Below, in pieces: positions 55,753-63,500 of a stretch of DNA of 64,000 bases. Numbering within the stretch: position 1 is the first letter of the stretch; each line of letters begins with the position of its first letter. This DNA comes from Amanita rubescens (taxonomy: Eukaryota; Basidiomycota; Agaricomycetes; Agaricales; Amanitaceae): positions 62,001 through 126,000 of the forward strand of contig WION01000042.1 of assembly GCA_015039365.1 (NCBI GenBank). Reading direction: 5' to 3'. A program made the translations under genes and the position numbers. The notes beneath the pieces were generated by a model. That model saw only the letters and a list, made by a program, of their open reading frames with translations. It was not told the DNA's origin and did no database searches.

Positions 55753-57086
55753 TGATCTCTCACAAAACCCAACTTCTCTTTCATTTCCGTTTTTTCTTCT
55801 TCGGTCATTGATCCGAAGTAGTCTCCTACCGCTTGCCTTCTAATCACGGTTTTTCCTTTGCAGTATTTCGCAATGTGACCTATTTTCCCGCAGTTGTAGC
55901 ACTTCGGCGGAGGTCGGGTTGTTGGCGTTTGGTCGACATCCATTGCGTTTTCGTCTTTGACCTTAACCGTGATTGTTTCTTTTTTCGGTTGGCTAGGTCC
56001 GGCTTGCGCGTTCGTCCTTGTGACTTTAAATTCTCTTTTGCCATAGTACCTCTCTGCCTCTCGGAATTGTTTTTCTATTTCCGTGGCCCTTGTGTACCAT
56101 GCTTGGAGTTGTCCTGGCGCGCTACCATCTCCGGGGTTTCCTAGTTCGATTACCCTTCGGCCTACTCCGACTTTAACGCCTTTCTTAAATTGATCGATTA
56201 GTGCGATCTCGTCGAATCCCGAGAGTTGAGCCCATCCTTTGAATTCGATGATATATTCTTCGATAGTTTTATCTCCTTGTTTCAATTCTCGAAGTTTCTT
56301 TATGGCCTCGTCTCGTGTTTCCGTTGTTAGGAAGTATTGCCTTGCTTCCTCTGCGAATGCATTCCAGTTTATAAAGGGTGGTTTGTGGATGAATTCGTAT
56401 CTTTCCCATTCCAGATGATCGGCTGTTGCTCCTTCTGCCGGAACTTCCGTACATGCTTGGTAATGCGTGCATGTCCGTCCGGGATAGGTTGCCGCGAATC
56501 TGATTCTCTCTTCATCGTTTTGTGCAATTTCTCCTATTTTTCCATTTGCCCAATTCGATGCTCGATTTCCTTTTCCTTTTCGGATTCGTTGGATCGCATA
56601 AGTGACCCGTGCGATATCGTCCGTTAACCTTACTTGGACGAAATAGTAATTCATCCTTCTAAGCCATGAATCGATTTCTGCTGGTTCGCCTTCGTAGTGT
56701 TCCGGAGGTTCGATTTTTAATTCCGGTGGTCGTGTCCTAAGTCTGTCGGCGTCCCTGTCTGCTCTTTCCGCGGCTCTTCGTTCTCGTCCGAGTTGTCTTT
56801 CAAACTCTTGTTGTTGTTCTGCCAATTGTCTTTGGAAGTTTTCGTTTTGCAACCGTAACTGTTCTACAACGGTTGCGATACTTGCGCCCATGGCTGCGGC
56901 GGCAACTGTCGCATCTTCTGTTTCCGTTGTAATTGTTTCTATCGTAGGTGTGACTATTGTCGAGGTTGCTCCAATGATATTTCCTGCTTCGTCAAAGGCC
57001 GGTTGAACAATTTGTATCCTGTTTCGTCTCATGAGGTAAGTGAATCCTGCCAGCGCGATCGCAGTGAGCGCAGCTGGAAGGGCCAT
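55749..57086 (-). CDS. Gag of Ty3 element 1
   Basis: 445 residues. The N-terminus has a short hydrophobic helix (ALPAALTAIALAGFTYLM), then a coiled coil (LRLQNENFQRQLAEQQQEFE). The capsid-like domain contains IDSWLRRMNYYF and LRELKQGDKTIEEYIIEFKG. A CCHC zinc knuckle, CYNCGKIGHIAKYC, sits near the C-terminus. Its stop codon lies in the pol frame region (pol is in the -1 frame). An A6-C run (AAAAAAC) lies about 40 bases upstream of the stop, in the overlap, but one base out of the canonical slippery register. The hydrophobic N-terminal segment is unusual for Gag and may be a membrane anchor. Confidence 0.88.
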   Translation of the reverse strand: MALPAALTAIALAGFTYLMRRNRIQIVQPAFDEAGNIIGATSTIVTPTIETITTETEDATVAAAAMGASIATVVEQLRLQNENFQRQLAEQQQEFERQLGRERRAAERADRDADRLRTRPPELKIEPPEHYEGEPAEIDSWLRRMNYYFVQVRLTDDIARVTYAIQRIRKGKGNRASNWANGKIGEIAQNDEERIRFAATYPGRTCTHYQACTEVPAEGATADHLEWERYEFIHKPPFINWNAFAEEARQYFLTTETRDEAIKKLRELKQGDKTIEEYIIEFKGWAQLSGFDEIALIDQFKKGVKVGVGRRVIELGNPGDGSAPGQLQAWYTRATEIEKQFREAERYYGKREFKVTRTNAQAGPSQPKKETITVKVKDENAMDVDQTPTTRPPPKCYNCGKIGHIAKYCKGKTVIRRQAVGDYFGSMTEEEKTEMKEKLGFVRDQ

Positions 57087-57224
57087 GATTTAGCGGGTGT
57101 TTGCGTAGAAGGTTTGGTGTACTTGTGCAATATAAACTGCTACAAGGTATAGGTATGTGAGGTGTGCTATCAGGGCGATAGCGAGGAAGATCCGTAGGAA
57201 ATTCGTGGTGAGTGGTGTGAAGAA

Positions 57225-57238
57225 AAGCAACAAGCTTA
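57225..57238 (-). promoter_or_regulatory. primer-binding site, self-priming type
   Basis: Two bases inside the 5' LTR, the sense strand (minus) reads AGCTTGTTGCTT (57236-57225). This 12-mer is the exact reverse complement of AAGCAACAAGCT in the same LTR (57402-57391). In Tf1-type elements the first bases of the transcript fold back and pair with the PBS to prime reverse transcription instead of a tRNA; this arrangement matches. Confidence 0.75.
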
Positions 57239-57566
57239 TGTCACGAGCCTTAGACAGGCTACACAACACAAGACTCAATCACTCTATGGCTACTGCTGAC
57301 CGTGTCAAGCAGCGAGGGCGTATACAAGAACCGTCGAGGTTCAGGGCAAAGCTAAGAAGGGAGGAGCTCCGAGCTGTCCAAGGAAAGACTAGCTTGTTGC
57401 TTAGCGTATCTACTACAATATACACTACTTATATACTACCTTGGGCACAGGGTATGAGTCATAGGGTACAGGGTATGAGTCATACTATGTCATAGGGCGT
57501 AGGGTACATGAGTCAGTACATGCACGAAGCATGCGGCGTATCAAGGAGTAAAACAGGGGCTTGACA
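57239..57566 (-). repeat. LTR of Ty3 element 1 (5' LTR in element orientation), 328 bp
   Basis: Same sequence as 50983-51310. In sense orientation U3 would span about 57566-57403 and R/U5 57402-57239, if transcription starts at the predicted position. Confidence 0.93.
57391..57435 (-). promoter_or_regulatory. LTR promoter: TATA box and predicted transcription start
   Basis: On the minus strand TATATAAG (57435-57428) lies 33 bases before the 12-mer AAGCAACAAGCT (57402-57391). That 12-mer is complementary to the primer-binding site. TATA spacing therefore independently places the RNA 5' end at the self-priming sequence. Confidence 0.7.
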
Positions 57567-57571
57567 TTCAT
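57567..57571 (+). repeat. 5-bp target site duplication of Ty3 element 1 (right)
   Basis: TTCAT, identical to 50978-50982. The NLR frame (SNFI then EVNGN) is restored if one copy and the element are removed. Confidence 0.9.
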
Positions 57572-57824
57572 TGAGGTTAATGGAAATTATGTATGTATGT
57601 CATGATATCTTAGTATTGTATCTTAATGGTTATACTTATGATAAACCTTAGAGTGTCAACAGCATGTCAATTAATTTGGCTGATGCTCTAACCCCTTTGC
57701 CCCCTCTAAGGCATTCCAGTACTATCTTCACAGGACGTGGCCAATATTTAGAGAGGCTCAAGGATCATTTTGGCTCCAGTGATAAAGAGGAAAGGAAATC
57801 ATTTCTTTTGTATGGCATGGGAGG

Positions 57825-58255
57825 TGTTACGTTTGTTCGTTCACTGATAAGTCAAGCCTATCAGGCACCGTAGGTTCCTCAAGGGAGTTCCGGCACTTAA
57901 GAACGTTCAAAGAATAAGAGTGTTATCGGATAAGTCCTCAAGGGAACTTAGACGATAACGAGACAGATTTTGACTGTTAAAACTAGACTGAGGTCTAGTC
58001 GTATATTTGCGTGATTTATATAGTACAAAGTACATACGCAAATATGGTAAGTATATATACATGTGATAATGAAATCGGTTACATGTGATAATGAAAACGG
58101 TTAACATGTGAAAACGGCATACATGTGATAAAAGTAATTGGCATATGATAAACGGTGAATGTTCCAGAAGGAACGCATATGCAAATAATGACATAGGAGG
58201 GATGACATAGATGATAAGATAAGAAAAAGATAGGCCATGACGTACGTTTGTAACA
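57825..58255 (-). repeat. 3' LTR of Ty3 element 2, 431 bp
   Basis: Starts TGTTACG and ends GTAACA on the plus strand, giving TGTTAC...GTAACA ends. It inserts directly after the GMGG codons of the NLR gene; the five bases before it are GGAGG. The far LTR lies outside the window, so the duplication cannot be confirmed. A TATAAAT motif occurs near 58010-58016 on the minus strand. Confidence 0.85.
58059..58142. repeat. tandem repeats in LTR (likely U3)
   Basis: Two 22-bp units (ACATGTGATAATGAAATCGG-type at 58059 and 58081) are followed by two degenerate ones (58103 and 58121). In element orientation they lie upstream of the TATA motif and may act as transcriptional control repeats. Confidence 0.75.
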
Positions 58256-58273
58256 TAGCCCTTCTCCTACATA
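58256..58273 (-). promoter_or_regulatory. polypurine tract of Ty3 element 2
   Basis: The minus strand reads TATGTAGGAGAAGGGCTA immediately before the 3' LTR. The GGAGAAGGG core is the expected plus-strand primer. Confidence 0.65.
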
Positions 58274-58312
58274 CGAAGTCCAATATTCGCCGAATATTGA
58301 ATTTACTTGTGA

Positions 58313-60523
58313 CTACGTGTCACGATTGTGTTCAGCATCGCTGTCGTAGGTGTAAGAGTCTTCATTTCCTTGCCAGGGATGACGACGGCGGCGGCGGTTG
58401 TCAGTAAGTCGTTCTTGAAGAGTCGGTCGCTCTTCTCGTGTATTCGAGGCGGTTATAGTGGCAACATGTCGTGTCGACTGTCCTCGTGTGGATTGGCCTC
58501 GACGGTTTCCAAGGTTTCGTCGTGATGGTGGAGGTCCAGTAGTAGTAGTAGTGAAGCGGTTGCCTGGAGGACGAGTATTTGTCCCTCGTCGTCTTCTTTC
58601 GATAAGCGGGGAAGGTTCGCCTTGTTCGAGTTGGGCGGAATCGATAGTAGTAGCAGGCGAAGCGGTAGAAATTCGTCTTTCAGGGATTTGTTCAAATGGC
58701 GTGGGCAGCGATGATTGTGTTATAGCGTCTGGATAAGTGGGAGGCGGGGTTTCCTCATGTACCGGTCCTCGGCGTATTTCTCGTCGTTGATGGTGTTCGG
58801 TAGTGTGATGCGGGGCTCCGCACATGTAACAACCTTGAGTTCCAGGGATGTCTTCTCCCTCGAAGGCTAGGTTATTCGGTTCGAATGATACCAATCGTTC
58901 GGCTGAGGGATCAGGTCCGTGCAGGTGAAAGATGGTGCGACGTGTCGGGTTTTCAAGGATAGGGACATCGCGTCCTTCAATTGTATGTCCTGTTTGGAGT
59001 GCGATGACGGCGGCGTCTTGGTATTCGTTACTGGCATTGGGTCTATTAGGGTCACGATCGTGCCTCCACACGAGATTGTTAATCGTCGTTTGTAGTTGTC
59101 GTAATATAGTTATGTCCCAACCATTAGGGGTCATCATCGGGTTGAGTCGGTCACTAAGGGTTCGAATTCGTTCGAACGTGGCATTGACGGGAGTGCGGGG
59201 AAATACAGGGCGTCCGTGCATCCAGGCCATGCCAGTATCTAAAGCGGGTTGTCGTGTCGGTTGGATGAAATGGTGACGATGTCCGGCGGTGGTAAGACGG
59301 GTTGCTTCTTCGAGGTATACGTCTCCTCGTAGGTCGCAAAACCAATGAATATTATTCCAGATCATCAAGGTGATCCAGCGGTTACGTTGTGGTTCTCGGA
59401 ACCGACGGGTGAGATTAATGATGACGTTAACGAGGGCCATCAGATCAGGGCGAACATATCTATTTAAGATGAATAGATAGTTATTGGCAAAGGTCCAGGA
59501 CGTGAAGAGCGTCCAGATTCGGTAAAAGGCTCGTCGAATTATTGGATCGATAAAGGAGGGGATGGCGTAATGTGTCAAGATGACGTTTATAGCGGGAATG
59601 TCGGGTGCGGGCACGTTAAAGTTGTCGTCATTGACAGAGGCGTGCTGGAAATAGAACCTAGGAATAGGTCCTTCGGCAGGGAGTCTAGGTACTGGGCTCA
59701 TGGATCGAGCGTGGGTTTCCCTCATTAAATCCAACGGGGTGTAAAGGGGCCTTGGCGATGGAGTGTCTTCTGGGAAGACAATAGGGATCGAGATGGGATT
59801 GACGAGTCTTTCATTGATCTCGTCATCGATAGCAGCATTAACGGTGATGGTATCGATTTCGGCGGCAACAGCATTAGCGGCGGCAGAGATGGCGGCGGTG
59901 GTTGCAGCATTGGTGGCGGCGATGGTTCTTGCCCTTTCAAGGTAGTCGTCGACGAGTTCTTCATCAATGGGAGGAACTCCCAGGGTAAAAGCGGTGGCAT
60001 TGAATATGAGTAGTCCTTCTCGCATGATCCGGATATCCTCAGGGGTGGTGTCAGGACGTGGTCCGCGTGCGTAGGTGATGACCATTTGGTCTCTGGTGGC
60101 GAATACTTGAGCTACCATTTCCTGCATTTCAGGTGGCACAGGAGTGTTAGGGAGAATAGCGTTCCCCATATCTGTGACGTTTCGCATTAGTTCTTCTATC
60201 GTAGAAGTGTTTGATGATGGGAAGGTATAGGATGAGTCAGAAGATGAAGAATCTTCATTTCGGGGTACGAATTCCTCGTCAGAAGGAATTATAGGGAACC
60301 ATTCTGTGCTGATGGATATATAATGTAACATACAGGTAGGAGGAGGAATTGGTAATGGTGCGGGCGATTCCTCTCTAGAAGGGGTCGGAGGGACGGTTTC
60401 CTCGACGACTGTTGAAGCGGCTGGAGTAGCAGCGGCGGATGGGTTGTTAATGGGGGAGGACATGGTTTCAAGAACGGCGTTTTCGTGATTTACGAGTAGT
60501 GGGGACAATTGCTGTAATTCCAT
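58313..60523 (-). CDS. third open frame downstream of pol in Ty3 element 2
   Basis: 736 residues, overlapping the end of pol by 56 bases in another frame. The N-terminal about 100 residues are Pro/Ser-rich. A helical, Ala-rich middle (AATNAATTAAISAAANAVA) is followed by a hydrophobic/aromatic helical region (FYRIWTLFTSWTFANNYLF, WITLMIWNNIHWFCDL). Then GCYMCGAPHHTTEHH gives a CX2CX4HX4H variant of the retroviral zinc knuckle. The C-terminus is Arg/Thr-rich, as in nucleic-acid-binding tails. It has no signal peptide or clear transmembrane helix, so it is not a typical envelope. Zinc knuckle plus basic tail suggests a Gag-like RNA-binding protein. Function unknown. Confidence 0.75.
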   Translation of the reverse strand: MELQQLSPLLVNHENAVLETMSSPINNPSAAATPAASTVVEETVPPTPSREESPAPLPIPPPTCMLHYISISTEWFPIIPSDEEFVPRNEDSSSSDSSYTFPSSNTSTIEELMRNVTDMGNAILPNTPVPPEMQEMVAQVFATRDQMVITYARGPRPDTTPEDIRIMREGLLIFNATAFTLGVPPIDEELVDDYLERARTIAATNAATTAAISAAANAVAAEIDTITVNAAIDDEINERLVNPISIPIVFPEDTPSPRPLYTPLDLMRETHARSMSPVPRLPAEGPIPRFYFQHASVNDDNFNVPAPDIPAINVILTHYAIPSFIDPIIRRAFYRIWTLFTSWTFANNYLFILNRYVRPDLMALVNVIINLTRRFREPQRNRWITLMIWNNIHWFCDLRGDVYLEEATRLTTAGHRHHFIQPTRQPALDTGMAWMHGRPVFPRTPVNATFERIRTLSDRLNPMMTPNGWDITILRQLQTTINNLVWRHDRDPNRPNASNEYQDAAVIALQTGHTIEGRDVPILENPTRRTIFHLHGPDPSAERLVSFEPNNLAFEGEDIPGTQGCYMCGAPHHTTEHHQRREIRRGPVHEETPPPTYPDAITQSSLPTPFEQIPERRISTASPATTIDSAQLEQGEPSPLIERRRRGTNTRPPGNRFTTTTTGPPPSRRNLGNRRGQSTRGQSTRHVATITASNTREERPTLQERLTDNRRRRRHPWQGNEDSYTYDSDAEHNRDT

Positions 60524-63500
60524 GTTGTTCCTTATATTCGTTTAAGGTCTCCTCGGAGTGTTCTAAGTTTTCCTCGGTTTCCCATGAATTGTCAGATGTC
60601 GGATAACCTTTCCATTTGACTAAAAATTGCCATTGGTTTCCTTTTCTTCGGTGCGAGACAATCGTCTCGATTTCGTATTCTTCTTTGTTATCTATAAGGT
60701 CTGGGGTTGGTCTAGTAAAGTTTGGACCATGTGTTTCGTTTTCATGATAAGGGGTAAGGAGTGAAACATGAAAAACGGGGTGAATCTTCCATCTTGGGGG
60801 AAGTTCAAGTTTAGCGGTGACAGGTCCTAAGATCTTTTCGATCTTGAACGGTCCTTCTCGTCTAGGCGAGAATTTTCTTATTTGTCCAGTTTTCAGGTTT
60901 CGTGAGTCTAGCCATACCAAGTCTCCTTCTTTAAATGCGGGAGATTTCCCTTTGACACGTTGAGTCATTAGCTGTCTAGCTAATTCGTGTGCAGCGAGAG
61001 CTTCGTCTCGTATTTGTGTTAAGACCTTGAAGCGGTCTTCAGCGGCGGGTACGTTGATTCGCGGGAATGCTGTGGGGATAGCCACAGGCTCTATTCCAAA
61101 CATGATTTCAAACGGCGTCATCTTGGTAGATTGATGTATCCATTGATTGTGCGCGAATTCTGCTAATGGCAGGTGATCTTTCCACTGTTTTGGATGATCA
61201 ACGCAGTATAACCGGAGGTAGGTTTCTAGCTCCTGATTGAGTCGTTCCGATTCTCCGTCAGTTTGCGGATGAAAGGCGGTCGACTTTCTATGGTTAATTC
61301 CAAAGATCTTGCAGATTTCTTCGAAAACTTTAGAGGTAAATTGTGGTCCTCTATCAGAGATGAGGGTTGTCGGTAACCCGTATCGTTTATAAACATCGTT
61401 AATGTAAGAGTTGGCAGTATCCATAGCGGTAAAAGATTTTTTGCATGGTATGAATATTACGCCCTTTGTTAAGCCTTGATCGACCACGGTCAAAACAGAA
61501 TCAAAACCGTCGATAATTGGCAGATCTGTGATGAAGTCCATTGAAACTTGTTCGAATGGGCGTGTGGCGTGGGATTTAATAGGCATCAAACCCGGTGTGA
61601 TCGGATGTGTATTAACCTTCATTTGTTGACATAAGGCACAGCCTTCGACCCATTTAGATACGGTCGTTGTCATTCCAGGCCAATAATAGTCGCGGCGGAT
61701 AAGCTCTAGTGTCTTCAATCGTCCAGGGTGACCCATAACTACGGGGTCGTGATGTGACTTGATTATTTCGTTTCGTAATTCTTCGTTTTGAGGAACATAA
61801 ACGCGTCCTTGATAACGAATGATGTTGTTATCGTTCTTCCAGTCATTAAACTTTGATCGGAGGGGTAGTTTTCCGTGTTTGAGACCGTTGATTACAACTT
61901 TAGCAAATTTATCTTGTGGCAATAATTCGGTGATTTTGTCTGCCCAAGATACATTGATCGCGGCGATAACCATGTCATCAGAGATCATGGTTTGTGGGAT
62001 TTCTTTTGCTTTTGCCTCTTCTTCGTTAATATGGTCAGGGCGTCTCGATAAAGCGTCTGCCTGAATAAGTTTTGATCCAGGGACATGTTCTAACTTGATA
62101 TCAAACTCCGTGATTTCTTGCCACCAGCGTGATTGTCTGGCGGTCATCTTCTGCGGATGTTTATAATATGATAAATTCTTATGATCACAGTGGATCATTA
62201 TCGTATGTGGGCTTCCTTTAAGAAGGTGTCTCCAGGTTTCAAACGCTTTCTTTATTGCTAATAACTCGCGATCGTATACTTGATATCTTTGTTCGGTATC
62301 GCTTAACCGATGACTGATAAATCCGCATGGGTGCAGTTCTCCATCAGATCCCCGTTGTTTCAGGACGGCTCCTACCGCCCAGTTTGACGCATCGGTCTCT
62401 AATAAAAACGGTTTCGTTGGATCTGGCATAACTAGAACCGGTTCTTCTAGGAATTTCTCCTTTAACGTGTCAAATGCTTTCTGACATTCTGCATCCCATC
62501 GGAAGGGAACTGTTTTCTTCGTAAGTTCCGTGAGCGGAGCTACTATTTCGGCGTAATTTCCTATAAATTTCCTATAAAAGTTCGCGAACCCTAGAAATGA
62601 CCGTATTTGTTTAACAGTTTTCGGTTCGGGCCATTTGCTGATTCCAGCGAGTTTTATGGGGTCCATCATGATCTTTCCTTCTTTAACAATCATCCCAAGG
62701 AATTCGACTTCCTTGGCAACGAATTTACATTTTTCCAGTTTCAGGAACAGATCATTTTCTTTCAGCCGTTGCAAGACTTGCTTAGTGCGCTCCCTCGTTT
62801 CTTCTTCGTTCGCTCCATATATCAACATATCGTCAATATAGACGACTAGCCATCCTTCGGCTATCATGTCACGGAAGTATTCGTTCATCATCGTTTGAAA
62901 TGTTGATGGTGAATTGCATAATCCAAAGAGCATTACAGTAGGTTCGAAGAGACCACGGTTCGTCGTGAACGCGGCTTTCCATTCGTCGCCTTTCTTTATT
63001 CGCACATTATTGTAACCCCATCGGAGGTCTAACTTGGAGAAGTATTTTGCTTTTCTTAGTTTTAATAATAAATCGGATACTAAAGGAAGGGGATAGGCAT
63101 TTCGTTTCGTCCAGCTATTGATGTATCGGTAATCTTGGCAAGGTCTCAATTCTCCTTTTTCTTTCTTTGCAACGTAAAAGAAAGGAGACGCTTGCGGAGA
63201 TTGTGATGGTCGAATGTAGCCTTTTTTGAGCTGTTCGTCGACCCATTTATTCATTAGCTGTTCCTCGTGGATTGATAACGGGTAGTTCTTCGCCACTTTA
63301 GGTTTAAATCCTTCTTTTAGATCTATCGCATGATCCCATTGTCGTGAAATGGGAAATCGTTCTGATGTCTGTTTATCAAAAACTTTTCTCCATTTGTCAT
63401 ATTCAGGGGGTAGTTCTACTTTCGTAGATTTATCTTCGTGTTCATGTGCGAGCGCTTGAGACGCTGATGTTTTCGCTTGGATCCAAAGGTGATCAGTCTC

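Larger units (their letters stand above)
50983..57566 (-). mobile_element. complete Ty3/gypsy chromovirus (element 1), 6584 bp
   Basis: The element consists of two 328-bp LTRs, a 5-bp TTCAT target duplication, gag then pol on the minus strand, and an integrase with C-terminal chromodomain. Both genes are open, both LTRs look identical and CpG is abundant, unlike the flanking NLR DNA. This suggests a very young, possibly active insertion. The primer-binding region carries a self-complementary signature (see 57225-57238). It belongs with the fungal chromoviruses; closer placement needs a tree. Confidence 0.93.
50723..57824 (+). pseudogene. second NLR gene, interrupted by two Ty3 retrotransposons
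   Basis: The 5' exon starts MGNSFSSSKE, the same myristoylation-type start as the intact NLR. It continues to FVTGSNFI at 50982, where a complete Ty3 element begins. After that element (57567 on) the coding sequence resumes with IEVNGNY, an intron (GTATGT...CCTTAG) matching the one in the intact gene, then TPLPPLRHSSTIFTGRGQYLERL and the P-loop FLLYGMGG. At 57824 a second Ty3 element starts, in the middle of the P-loop, before the catalytic Gly-Lys-Thr. The rest would lie beyond 64000. Between the interruptions the frame is intact and the DNA is CpG-poor like its paralogue, so inactivation appears to be due to the insertions alone. Confidence 0.88.
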
